Positions 1 to 12,500 of a DNA stretch of 64,000 nucleotides are shown piece by piece. Location of the stretch: positions 9,735,079 to 9,799,078 of the forward strand of contig OU342826.1 of the NCBI GenBank assembly GCA_910591455.2, written 5' to 3'. A model generated the notes under the pieces. The model saw nothing but the letters and a program-made list of their open reading frames with translations. It was not told the origin of the DNA and did not search any database. This DNA is from Pholis gunnellus (taxonomy: Eukaryota > Chordata > Actinopteri > Perciformes > Pholidae). Made by a program: the position numbers and the translations under genes. Position 1 is the stretch's first letter. The number at the start of each line of letters is the position of its first letter.

Positions 1-2098
1 TTGGTTTTGGTATTCGCAGCAGGTGTGCGAGGAAATATGTGAGAAGGAAAACCTCCCCGTCTAAAGATTTGCAGGGCTTGAGTTTGTATGAGACCGACAA
101 ATCTGCAGCGACGCTCGTCACTCGCCGTGGTGACCCTCGTATTTGCCTCTGATTAGCAGCCTCTGCTGAAAACGGCTGTGCAAATACGATATGTACATTT
201 GCATGTTTGTTGTCATTCATTTGACCATTAATCCATAATCCAAATTAAAACTGGTGGTAAACAGCATTGTGTGGATGTGTGTTTGATTGTTCAGCTGTGG
301 TCTGCAGGATCATCCAGTGGGTTGAAATGTGCAAAAAAGGAGCGTTGATAAAGCGCCATCAATGGGGACGAATTCAAGAAATTCTGCCATTTCCTGGCAC
401 AAGCAGAGAACGTAAAAATATACTATTCTGATCTCAAGATGTCTTTTTAAGTTGTTGGTGCCATCTGCGGGGGGGGGATCGTGCGCTAGCTTATCCAGTG
501 CGGATGTGACCTTTGTGAGTCATTGAAAATCCAGAGTAGTAACAGACAAACTGACCTGCAGAGGAATTAGCCGCTGCTCCTTTCGTCTCCTGCAAACCCA
601 ACAGCTTGAACACGCCTGGGCGCTGCCTCACAAAGGCGCTCTACAGAGGAGGCCTATTAATCTTCCCAAAGCCTCAAAAAGCAGTGGAGCCAGCGTGGGC
701 CCCCGAGTCTGGTGCCCGGGGCCCACAGACAGGGGCCCTTGGCAGGCTCTGCGGGGTCACTCTTGGCCCTCGATCAAATGAGCGGGGGCGGGACAAGGGC
801 ACAGGACGGCGTACCTGTGCCCTTTGGCAGATGCCAGGCTGAGGCGTGCTCCGGGGAGAGGTGAGAGGATCAGTCCTGGTGCTGCTGGCCTTCACCAACA
901 TCAATCAGGATGTGGCTGCTGTGTCTCCATCATTAAAGAGGAGATGGATGGAATGTACTCCGAAAGAGGTGCAGCTTTCCTCTCTGGTGTTGAAGGCCCG
1001 ACGTGGAATAATCAACACCTGTGGCACCACTTTTTCCCTTTGTCTTTGTAGTTCAAGTTATCACGTAGAGACATCACTTTGTACCATTAGAAGTATACCA
1101 CCATTTTATTGACTTTCATTGAAATGTGTTTATGTATCGACATTCTTATTCCTCTGTAACGTAGCGCTTCATCCGCGTACATTTGGGTATGGGTGGTGGG
1201 GACATGTCCCTTGGTGGCACAGTGCTTGGTCAGACAAAACATGTCTCCACCTCCTGTGTTCCAAACATCAATGAGCCAAACTGTTGACGTTCCTTCACTA
1301 TAATGAACAGGGGCACTGTAGTTTATTTGTCAAACCAACATACACCACCCTGCTGCTGTAAATACTCACAATCATACCAAATGTGTATTCATCCGCAGCG
1401 GAAAATAGTCCCCAAACAAATGTTCTTTCCTTTTGTTTGAGTAAGGTTTGCTAAAAACCTCAGTGCCGATCTGTCTTAAGAAAATAGAGCCTTTTTCAAA
1501 AAAATGAAACTATATATTTAATAATAATAATGTATATGTCCTAATAACACAAACAGGAGCAGGTAGATTGAGACTAGAGCTGTCGTGTAGACACAATAGA
1601 GTTTGTGTTAACATTAGTCAGCAATAAATGACACTGTCAATAGACAACATAGCAGAAGGTACAGCAACACCTTCTGGACACAATTCACACAGAATGCACA
1701 GAATCTGGAAATCATCGGAGGCTCCAGGAAAACCGTGACTGAGCGAGGCTTAATTATAATGCAGCTTAATAATTCATTTAATTTCTGCAATGAGAATGAC
1801 GCACGGTTCAAAAGGTTTATTTTGAAATCAAATGAAACCTATCGCACTCTTTAATACACTCCACAATCGGTAACATCATAGTCATGTAATCTGATTATTT
1901 CAAAGCCCTGGTACTGACAAGCATTCTTTTGTGGAGGAAATAGCAGTTTTCTACCGGTCCCAAGGGTACATTTTTGAATCCAACACAGACCTTTGACCTT
2001 TGTGGAGGAGGTAACGGGAAACCAGAGTTTCACCGCGGAGATCAAAAACCGAATCACATTGTTAATATTATCTACATCCATTAACCATTTCAAAGCGA

Positions 2099-2122
2099 TG
2101 TGTGTGTGTGTGTGTGTGTGTA
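2099..2122. repeat. (GT)n microsatellite
   Basis: About 12 GT units, perfect. Confidence 0.95.
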
Positions 2123-2873
2123 TAAAGGAGTCACTGTCGGAAATATAGGCAAGGTGCTGCCCTCTTTGAGAAGGATTTCCAAACCCTCTGCATAAATCTG
2201 AATTAAAAGAAGCGAGGAGACAGCCAACTCTGTGCTCTCAAGTCGTTTATCAACAGAAAACTGTGATTTAAAATCTTGTGTTTTAACATTTTACTCCCAG
2301 GATGTTTGATCCCAACTCTCCACTTTACTCAAGTCCTCATTTAAATCTATTGAATTAAGTTTTTTACAGTTATATAGTCGTAAAAAAAAGTTTGTCTCGT
2401 CTGTTTTTCTATGACACGAGCCAATGTTTTTTTTTTTTTAAATCCAAAACAATAATTACATTTCCTGAACTGTTACTGCTCAAACAGCAGCAGCACCTTT
2501 TTACATCGTCCAAAAGCAAAACCATAAAATGATCCTGTTATCGTGTTAAAGCTTCAGCATCCTTCCGCTGGGTCTATTGCCTCTTAAACAAATAGACCTC
2601 GCTCCGGCTTTTCACTGTGTGTAAGGACTTGTCAGAGTGGATATACCCCGCTGTGGCTGCTGCTCTTTTCACCCCCACAGCCTGCGAGGGCCGAACAGAG
2701 CTCTACTGTGCCTCGGCGGACATTGAAATTCCCCCCGACGTTTGTACAGTGAATTCCATTTCCGAGCCTTTTGATTCATACTTTTTTCCCCCTCTTCTCT
2801 CTTTTTCGCTGTGAAGTACCTTTTTGTCCCCTGTTTGAACTTCGGTGAAGAATTACTCTGGCAAATGGAGGTT

Positions 2874-2901
2874 GGGGGGGGGGGGGGGGGGGGGGGGGGG
2901 G
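2874..2901 (+). repeat. poly-G run, 28 nt
   Basis: Uninterrupted G on the plus strand, flanked by GTT and TCAGAC. Its true length may be affected by sequencing. Confidence 0.9.
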
Positions 2902-3622
2902 TCAGACAAAATGGGGTGAAATGAATGACTCGAGAAGGAGGGGAAACTGTGAAGAATAATGGCATGCAATGATTAAGGAAACGCATTAAATAAGGTCTCT
3001 ATAAACGAGGGCTACTCCTGTCGAGGCTGCTATGGAGTGGGCTGTTTACATAAGTCCAAATAGAAATTCACACTTCTTAAAGTGGTTTACACCGATTTGA
3101 GTTGCAACAACTGTCTGGAAATTTGTATTTAATTGACATTTAAAAAAAGTCTAACCTATTAGCGGAGTCTCTTTATTCCCTAAAACACTATTTTTGCTTA
3201 TTTTTTACTTCTGCATTAGCTGTAATCCCTGCTTGCTGTTGGTCAACGCATAATTAATCATCTAATTAGTGGCGAAAAAGGAAGTGAAGGTCAATATGCC
3301 GCATTGGACCGGACACTCCTTTCCTGCTCCAGCTCCCTACAGTCTGGCCGCTCAATGTCTTTATAGCCGATCGAAGGTGTCCACATTGACCAGGAAGGGG
3401 GGAGGGGGTCAGCTCAGAACAGCTTGTTCTCATCGCAGTGAGGCTCATCTATACTGTATGCGGGGTTGTGGATTAGCGGATGAAAGAATGCCACTGACTG
3501 TGAAATTGCCTGATTTTTATCGGGGATGTTGGGGAGCAGCTGTGCACAATCCTCTGCCCTAATCCAGGGGTCGGAGAAAGGACCGAGCAGGAAGGGGAGG
3601 TGTGAATGTGTGTTATTGCCTC

Positions 3623-3624
<2 letters not shown>

Positions 3625-3678
<54 letters not shown>

Positions 3679-3689
3679 TGTGTGTGTGT
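3625..3689. repeat. (GT)n microsatellite
   Basis: Long GT run of about 65 nt with one CT interruption near the end. It creates spurious Cys-Val and Thr-His frames on both strands. Confidence 0.95.
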
Positions 3690-4002
3690 TGCATGCATGC
3701 CAAGGTGCACAATGGAGAAGTTCTGAGTGGTTGTGTTAATGCATGCTCCTTCTAGTTATCCCTGATAGGTTGTCCCAGTGTTTGTACCCTCATGAGTGTT
3801 TTTGCGGCAGTGTGGAACCGGCGGCGTCGCAGCGATGCGAGGAAGGATTCAGCAGATGACTGAGGCGAAAAGCTTGGCTTTTCATGTTTCAATTGGTCGA
3901 GGCCATCGCCAGTTAAGAACTGTGTCGTAACAGTATTATTGATGCGTTGACTGTGTAATCCTGTCTCTCCACTATCTGGCCAAGCCTGCTGCTGGAAATA
4001 GA

Positions 4003-4017
4003 GGGGGGGGGGGGGGG
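4003..4017 (+). repeat. poly-G run, 15 nt
   Basis: Uninterrupted G between AGA and AGAAG. Confidence 0.85.
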
Positions 4018-4189
4018 AGAAGAAATCCAACAGGGGAGTTTGCAAAGGTTTCAACAGAATGTTCAATTCTTCCAGTCACTGTTGAAGGGGAAATAAAAGC
4101 TGCACTTATGGGAGTGCTTGTGTTTCAAATGTGTAATATGTAAAGAGGTATAATTCATAGTGACCAACCCTGAGACAATTATCTCTAAG

Positions 4190-4560
4190 TTGTTGGTGTT
4201 AGCAGGCTGCTAATTTACAGTTTTGGTTCAGCCTCACCGCTCTCATCGGCATCGTTTACAGACACAGGAAGCACACTGAAGGGTAGACGGGGGAAGTTAG
4301 CAACCAGCCGGTTGACATTGGTGAGCATTTAACTGCTATGAGAGACAGATATTTGTCTCAGGAGTTGGTGGAGACCAAGAAGCTAAAGCTAAATGGAGAG
4401 TGGATAACGGACTTTGTCTGGTGAATCGACACTACTTCAAATGAATGCTGATGTAGCCGGGCTATTTCTGGATGTGTAAATAGTCAACTCCTTTTTTTTA
4501 AATGTTCGCCATATCAACATTATACGGTGATTTGATATGTTAATTTTTCTTTGCAGCTTG
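4190..4560. repeat. dispersed teleost repeat
   Basis: Contains phrases I recognise from many fish genomes (GAGACAGATATTTGTCTCAG; AGTTGGTGGAGACCAA; GCTAAATGGAGAGTGGATAA). Recognition is from memory, borders are approximate, and the family name is not known to me. Confidence 0.5.
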
Positions 4561-5430
4561 GTCTTTTGCCTTCGAGAGGCAAAAACTGTGTTCAAATCAA
4601 AGGTTAATTTAATGCAGTACTGACACATTGATTCGTACTGTGGACATTGGAAAGTATTAAAATGTTTTGCTTGATTATCAAATCATTCAAAGTCATAAAA
4701 ATCGATATTCAAAATGTTACGTAATCACACGTTTGAAGATGATACATTATTCGCATATCTTATTACCATAACCTTTAAGATTTTGTTGTAAAATGTTAGA
4801 AAATATAGATAAAATGAAAATATTGTACCTACTTTTCACTTTTGAACATAGGCAAACACATTCACTGGGTAGAAGGAGTCTGTTTGGTCAACCAAATGAC
4901 ATCCTAATTATAGTGTGGATGTGGATATACAGTACGGGGTTTTGAAAGACAGTGAATCTTTGATCCCTTGTCTTTGATGTGGCGCTGCCCGCATATGGAA
5001 GCATGTTTTGTGTGGGCGACACATGCCCACGAAGCGCTCCGTCTCTCTGCGACTGGGGAATCATTCCTTGTGGCGACGCTCGTACGCAGGATGAATCGAG
5101 GCCCATCTCGGTGGCCGGGCCTGACGCACGCGCTGAAACGCACTCAGCAGGTGACAGGCAAACATATGCCTCAAATGCCATGGGGTCCTGAAGCCGGATC
5201 ATCTCCAAAGGCTAACTGGCAGGTCTAAGTAGGGACGGCATTAATACATATTATTCACAAAGAGCATGATTGAACAGAAAAATGTGCCCGGCGTGTACCC
5301 AGCTGCTTTGTTGGCACATACTCTGCCTGGGCTTCAAGACTGAGCTTGGATTTAGCCATGCATTCACTGAATTCCCCATGCAGCTCTTATTCATTCATTC
5401 AGGCACAGGCTGGGCTGCACCAACACACTG

Positions 5431-5456
5431 GTGTGTGTGTGTGTGTGTGTGTGTGT
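5431..5456. repeat. (GT)n microsatellite
   Basis: 13 GT units after CAACACACTG. Confidence 0.95.
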
Positions 5457-6008
5457 CAGACTATGTGCATTTGTGCCAATGCCTGAATAGTTTGGTAACT
5501 CACAGCAAATTTTGACAAGTATATACAGGAAGCGTTTATTATTCAGTAATTCAATGGATGTGATTTAAAAAGGCCTCTTTGCGCTTTTTAAAATAGATTA
5601 TTCTAAAGCCGTTTGTCACACACAGATGCCTGCACTACGGCAGCTGAACAGAATGAGTTTCCCAGGAAAATTAAGCCTTTGACCTTTTCATTTTACAGTC
5701 ACTTGCTGTTACAGCACCCCTCTGTGGATATTTCTGTTCATCCCAGTGAGCTGAGTTGTATCAGTTTTACAGTTTTCATTTTATTTCAATTATATTTAAT
5801 GAGCAGATTCGATTTGACATGTCTTGGCTGATGCGAACCAATCTGTTGCTGATCTGTTTACGTTCATAAACATGTATGGATAGTTTTTTTTTTTTTTTTA
5901 ACCACAGCTTGTCTGGAAGCCATCATGAGGTCAGCAGGTGCTTCTGGGTCTGACAGATGTCTGTGGTTGCTTCACACAGTGAGTGTGATGGATATATTTA
6001 AAGATACA

Positions 6009-6023
6009 GCGCCCTCTAGAGGC
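6009..6023 (-). promoter_or_regulatory. CTCF-like motif (one mismatch)
   Basis: Minus strand reads CCTCTAGAGGGCGCT, 14 of 15 positions of CCASYAGRKGGCRSY. It lies in the bank1 3' flank. Its orientation is opposite to the motifs of the array at 45-64 kb, pointing away from them. Binding is not shown. Confidence 0.4.
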
Positions 6024-6444
6024 AAAGGTTTGAAGGCTTTTTTAGGCCAATGCTTGCTGGGATATTGATCCACAGACCCATGAAAACATATTACACTTTT
6101 TACGCTGTTTTTAACATTTTTTTTTTTATTTGTATTTAATTTACTTGTTCACTGTGTGAGAAATTAACAAAAAGTTATTACAATATTAGTCGCTGAATTA
6201 TTGACAATATGGTGACATTGAATTCAACGTGTAATAAATAGTCTAATTAGTTTAATTAAGTGTAACTTTCAAAATTAACAAGATTGTTGTTGACATGGAA
6301 ACATTTCATGAGACATTTTACAAAATTAAGAAATTGATCCTGAAGATGTACATTTGCTTACAAAGGTAACGTCACACATATTGTACATTACTGATGAACA
6401 AACAGTAGAAAATATATAAAATGAAATCTGTCATTACTCTCCTA

Positions 6445-6518
6445 TTACTTTGAGAAACGTAAATACGTGGTGAAACATCTGGTGGGAGAATAGAGTCGCT
6501 GTAGAGTGATGACGGGGC
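6445..6518 (-). CDS. bank1: bank1 candidate terminal exon, alternative b
   Basis: An excellent acceptor (ttttttcatatttgcag|GC) at 6518. Joined directly to exon 13 it gives SPVITLQRLYSPTRCFTTYL then RFSK and TAA (6447-6445), about 606 residues. If alternative a is used instead, this is 3' UTR. A minus-strand AATAAA lies near 6126. No convincing human match, so the true stop is unresolved. Confidence 0.3.
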
Positions 6519-9500
6519 CTGCAAATATGAAAAAATGTGACAATTTATAAGAAGCTTGAATTTAGCTGAAATTATAAATAGAAAACTAGGTTCATTGATT
6601 TCAGTCTTACCTTCACCATTTATCACCTTTCGAGAACAAACTCAGCTGCGGAACAATTCAGATGGACACTTGTTACTGGTTTGTTCGGCATTAATGTTTG
6701 TTTTGACCGGTTCAACTCCAACAACATTCAGTATCATGTAAACCAAACACATGTATGCCAAGCTGAAGCAAACTCACAAGCTGTCCTTTAAGTGGCTTGC
6801 TGTAGCATTCAGACTCCACTGCTTGGCTTCCCCTTCGACTCTGACTCACTGTAACACCTGGAGGGAAACGATCCAATATGCACAGCTGAGCAGAGAATTG
6901 TTCAGTAAAAGAAAAGGAAAAAAAACTCCCATTTAGTGCAAGTGAAACTCACTCGATCAAAACAGGGCACTTGGGATTTGATTAAATAACACTTCCCCGA
7001 GGATTAATTCCCCACCACTGCAACAGGGACTGGGGAAACTACAAAGACATGCAAGCACAGGTTTTTCCTCCATGCACACAGAGATGCGGTTTTAAAGACT
7101 CACTTGGCGTGTGATGAACAATGTTGATTTTATCTGGTGGGGAGAGAAGAGTTTCTGAGCCATTTACAGTATACAGTTTAATACCGTAAGGGGGCTACTT
7201 GTTCCAGCTTTAACGGCGCTGCATGTTATTTATTTTGAAGTTGAAGTTCCAGGAAAGCTGCAGCTCTGTGGAGCCTCACTGTGATGACAGCACAGCTTAA
7301 CCCTCACATCCAGGAAAGAGGAATATTTACCATAGACGCTGTCGCCGTCCTCTCTGCTGTTGACTATTCTGGCTCTCAGATCCCTAAACTTCTCCTGCGT
7401 AGAGACAAAGAGCAGTGCTTTAGTATTAGACAGACACACACGCCCACTTATTTCAAATGATGAGATTTCCATATATGATGATGTGTTTCCACTGGCTGAG
7501 AAAAGGAATCGATCAAAGTTTTGCAGTTTGCTCATAAATCTTTGGAGGTGCGCTGGAAAACTGCAATCAATGTCTAAAAATGCACCAACCACAGAAGCAT
7601 GAAAGAGTGCATTTAATTCCACAAACATTTACATATTATTTATATACAGTAGACCAAGAGCTCTGGTGATTTATCAGACTCAGATTTTACATTGTCGCAT
7701 TTAGATATAAAGAGACATTTCCCTTCGTAACTTCCCACATTTGTTTTCTTTTTTAAATCCCAAAGAGGTTAGATAATCAATTTGCACAAACACTGCAATG
7801 ACAAAAGTTAAAAGTCCTACATTTGCGTGGAAAAAAAATGTATTTGTTCTTCTGTCCTCTCCCGTTCATCATCTTATATCTTCATCTTATGACTCTTAGG
7901 AAGGGTCCAATCCCTACATTTGGGAACCACTGGATTCAATCTTTCAAACAGAAGCTCAAAACAGTGCCACACCGCCCACGCCTTTAATCACATGTTCCCT
8001 TCTTGCACTGTGAAAGTACCGAGTGCAAGACAACCAGCGGTAAGTGGCTCTCCATCACCCTCTCTCCTCTCTGTGGAGCCATCGCTGCATGTTTCCATGA
8101 ACAGCCCTTTCCTTTCCTCATAAGGTAGACGTTTGCTTGTACCCTCGTGCTCTCCTGTGAGTAGATTGCTTTTTGCAGCTTGGCATGGGCATGAGCAACA
8201 GATGGTTATAGTTTTTATTAGGGTTTTGCTCCGGCTATTGCTCATTCATTCCAAGTCCATGTGTGGGTGCGATCACAGTGTGCGATAGTGACCGTACCTG
8301 CTGGACGGCGTCCATGCCCTTCTGAGCCCGCTGCCACTCGCTGAAGCGCTCCAGGGCCCCGTCCACAGTGAGTGAACCGGCCTTCACCCTCTGCTGGAGC
8401 TCGATGAGCTGCTGCTGCAGCCCGTTTGTCTGGTTTGGCACAAAGGTGTCGTAGGTGGAGGAGACGCTGTCCTCCCGCCCGCGTGCAGCAACTCAATAAA
8501 AAAAAATGGCATAAAAAGAAATGTCAAATATCTGGTGGAAAACACGAAGTAATCGCCACACAAGTGGGGACAAGTTAACGAGCAAGATCTCAAATGTAAC
8601 ATCAGAAATTGAACAGTTTTTTTTTTTTGTGTGACAGAAATAAGGCAAGCAAGGGCATAAAGCCACTCCAGATGGCCTTCATAGCGGGGACTTGCTGATA
8701 GTGGGATTTAGCTTCCACATCTGTAATGTCAGGGAGTCAGGACGACGGCAGGTAATGTTCTGGGTGACTGTGATGATCTTTGGACCCGTCACTCAAAATG
8801 GCTTTGTGTCTCTGTAGGTGCGCAATAGCAGAAGCAGCTCATTTACGCTTTGATTTGTATTTATTTTGGACATACATAAATGCATATTATGTCAGAACCC
8901 GGCAGGTAAATCCACCAGGTTGTCAATCATAAGCGAGAAGCCGGCTAAACTCATTGGCCGGGTAAAAGTCCTGCTGTTACGAGGATAACATTTACAATCT
9001 GCACATCTCAAAGTCAGAATAGAAATTCGGCCCAGAAGGGAGAAATTAATTATTTTTTGGAGACAGTGCAAACAGAAATGCATGGCAACTGTACTGTAGC
9101 TGAAGGGTTTTTGTATATTTGATCCAAAATGATGGCTGCGACTGTCTTTATGGTAGTGAATGATAAAGCCAGAGAGTGGTGATTGAACTGTCTGTGCATT
9201 AATATGCAGATTAAAACTCCAAGTGGTTAAGACACAAACCGTAATGTGCACCTTTGCTGCTGTGATACACTGCTCTGTTTCAGTCTACCTCTCAACTGTA
9301 TACCCTGTCTTATAAAAGGTATTTATCACATAATTGCCAAAAAATGATCTTTAAAAAGTCAGAAAAAAGTCAGGAGACATCTGTTGTGATCTAGACTACA
9401 TTCTTTTTGTAATCTGTCCCTTGTGAGCTCCACAACTTTATGGAGGTGCAAGACTACATTGCTGGAGTGACTCTTTGATTGATGGTATCCCCCTGTGTCA

Positions 9501-12500
9501 CCTGACGCTCACCTTGTTTAGTGGGAAGTGAATACAGATCAGCGTCGCTCTGCGGCGTCGTCTTCCGCTGGAACACTGTAAAACACAATACAATAATTAA
9601 TATTACTAAAATGTAACATGACATTCAACTTTCAATTCGGAGAATTTTCTTCTTGACATCACCCTCACTGAATACATTGCCAGGCTCAGGCCGGAGCTGA
9701 TTTCACAAATTTGTACAAAAGATCTGCGTGCCTACATTTGAACAATTCCTCCACACGATGGCGCCACAGCCTAAACCTACAACCTATTGAGTGGATTGCT
9801 AAATCTGAACAGCCAGCAGAAAACAAACATCCCATCAATCTAAATGTTTCCGAAATATACCAATACAATTTAATCTAAATGCATGTGAAATTACATTTAC
9901 CCTTGTTTTTTCCTTCCAGAGCTTGAATTAGTTTCTCTCGGAGAAAGACACGCATTCAGCTCTGGATTGAATTAAACGCCCCTGAATGATGCTTCTGGTT
10001 TGGTTGTGAGCGCGCTCACTATGAAAGGCTACACTGTTTAGCTGTCAGGAGGGCGGAGGAGCTGCGGCTGTGTGACCAAACACTGGATTAAAATTCAACA
10101 TCCACACCCTGAAAGATAATCCCCCACCTCTGACCATTTCCTCCATGACGGCGTCTCTCCTTTCCACTTCATGTTCGAGCGCGGCTTGCTCACAACACAA
10201 GCCTGGCTTTGTGGCTCAATTCCTAATGAAGCTGAGGGGCAAGATCCACATGACTGTAGCGTGTACATTACTCTCAGTGTAGTTTACAAGCAGAGTAATT
10301 CCACAATTTGATTCACATTTCAGCATTTTAGCCTCATTGAGCTGGAGACGCTGCTCACAACAGAACCCCCCCCCCTCATTATTTCCACTTGCGCAGTGGT
10401 CTCCAATAACTGGCTCCTCGCCTAATCCTCCACCGAGCCTCATCTCTACACTCTCACATCTCTCACTGTGTGGCAGCGGGAGTGAGGAGCAAAATGTGAT
10501 CCTTGTGCAGTTTCTGAAGCTCCGCTGTCTCAATGGATGGAAACCCCAAAATCCCTCTCCTCTCTCCCTCGTGCACTCTGGGGACAAGGACGATGGAAAA
10601 CATGTGTAATGACTTATTCTGGCTGACTTGGCCTCGGTCTGACCAAGAGTGGTTGCAGATGGCAGCACGGTAGTTCCTTCTCTGTTACTGAGGGGATGGT
10701 TGGGATGCAGGGAGTTCAGTGGTGCACTGGTTCTTTTTTTTTGTTTGTTGCCTTGTAGGCCCCATCGGGAAGCACAAACTGCATGATGGAGATAGGGCGC
10801 TTACGTCATTAAAATCGTGTTTGTGTGTTTTTGAATATGCAAGGGATGGTTAGCGGGGGACGAGTGTAATATCTGTGGGAATAACAATTAATTGTCGAAA
10901 AGCATGTGTGTACGTTTGCGTTTGCAAGATGTAAGAGAGGGATAGAAATCGCAGCTGTTTTAATGATTCATAAGCCTTAATAATACCAGTTACGTTTGGA
11001 TGTTTCATCTTCATGAAATATTCACGCAGCTGAAATTGAACAGTTAGAGACTGTGGGCTTTCTCTTTCCTCACGGTTTCTTTTGCAGAGAGAGGGGCGGG
11101 GGGGTTATGTTGTGGTGTATGGGATCAAAACAAACTACGTTGCAAAAAAAAAAGAAAGCATCTCTACTGGCAATGCACATTCCAGGCACTTCCTCCCTCC
11201 CACATGCTCTCCCAAACTCCCCCCTCGCATACTGTGCATGACTCAGTGTTTTTTTTTTTTTTTACTCCAAATCAGCTCCATCATGTCCTGTGATTTGGAA
11301 GAAAACGGGGGCAAAAGGATTGCAACACAAGACTCATAAGTTACCTTTAATGATGTAAGGGGTGCTGTCCTCCACGTGGGTGATCTCGGGCCGAGGCGTG
11401 GGCGCTGGTGGGCGTCTGGCAATGTCCACGGCTTTTGTGGAGTTCAGGATGGTGTCGTATTCATCACTCACCCCCAGCGGTGCGTAGATGTCCTCGTCCT
11501 CCCCCTCTTCGTGCTCTTTTTGTGGGTGTGCGGTGGAAGGAGTCCCTAATGCACAAAGTGTTTACAGCACTGTTGCCCGAGTGTGACGATGGAGTTCTGC
11601 ATGCTGATTTTGCTACCGTTTACAGCTACATCGGAGGCAAGGCTACACGCTGTGCCCATCGGCAAGGGGGGGGGGGGGAATATTCAGTGCTCGGAAATGA
11701 ACAGCAACTCGGCATACAGATGTGATGGGATAGAACAAACACCATTACCAGCTTTCCTCTGTCCTCCCACTTCCCATCAGTCCTTCACTCACCTGCAGCG
11801 CACATCCTTTCGTACAAACCGGCATCCCCATTGTCCTCGTCTGAGCCGAACATATTCTGCAATAACAGAGAATGAAGAGATGCGTTTTATGCCTCTTCCA
11901 AATCACAAAGAAGCGGCTCGATAGAGGCAATTTACATTTCAGGGAAAGACATGTCTTATCGGTTACGTTGGAGCTGGGCATTTGCTATGTAAGGCTGCAT
12001 TTTTTTCACAATACTAAAACCATTAAGCTCCGTCACACCATAGGCTGATATCTGCCTCCATGCCGTGCTTTATTACGCAGTTTTCTCATGTCATTTTGTG
12101 ACAAACCTCGAGACTGTTAATTGAGGTTTTTCCCGCCGCATCTGTTAGGACATCAACTTGTGGCGAAAGCAATTTCAGAGCTATCGCTGGAATTGGAGAG
12201 AGGTGGCTGTAAGTTACCTCGCCTGCTGCTGGATAACAGAGAGCAGTGTTCCCTCTGACAGCGACGCTGCTGCAGAGTCGGCCTATCTGCTAATAGCATG
12301 CTGAGGGACAGACAGGGCTATGATCAGGGTAATTATGAAATCAGACAAATCTTCCCCTTTCAGTCCAAACATATCATTTAGTGAGCAATTCAAGGCCCAT
12401 GGCTCGATATTTAGACTGCATCCGTAATTAGATCGCGGTACGGCTATCAATTAACTGCTGCATTTCAACTTCTGATAGAAATGAGAAGAACTGAAGAGTT

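Larger units (their letters stand above)
1..6444. other. 3' flank of bank1, intergenic
   Basis: No exon could be supported on either strand. It holds a GC-rich stretch (about 600-880), GT microsatellites (2099-2122, 3625-3689, 5431-5456), G runs (2874-2901, 4003-4017), a dispersed fish repeat (about 4190-4560) and otherwise AT-rich DNA. The open frames at 606-842 and 674-904 lie in the GC-rich stretch and resemble no family I know. In human the next gene on this side is SLC39A8; none of its exons were recognised. Confidence 0.6.
7134..11344. other. bank1 introns 9 to 12
   Basis: Non-coding apart from exons 10, 11 and 12. Intron 9 (9576-11344) has a 150-codon minus-strand open frame (10216-10668) with no recognised family and no matching splice phase, taken as chance. 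Intron 10 (8492-9512) and intron 11 (7395-8297) show nothing notable. Confidence 0.5.

Noticed and set aside
606..1112. Overlapping open frames in the GC-rich stretch near the left end
   Set aside because: They lie on both strands and match no family; high GC makes stops rare. There is no link to bank1 exons or to SLC39A8.
3414..3726. Open frames of His-Thr or Cys-Val repeats
   Set aside because: They are translations of the GT microsatellite on both strands.
10216..10668. 150-codon minus-strand open frame in bank1 intron 9
   Set aside because: It has no recognised domain and no fit to the splice phases of exons 9 and 10, which join directly. Taken as a chance frame.
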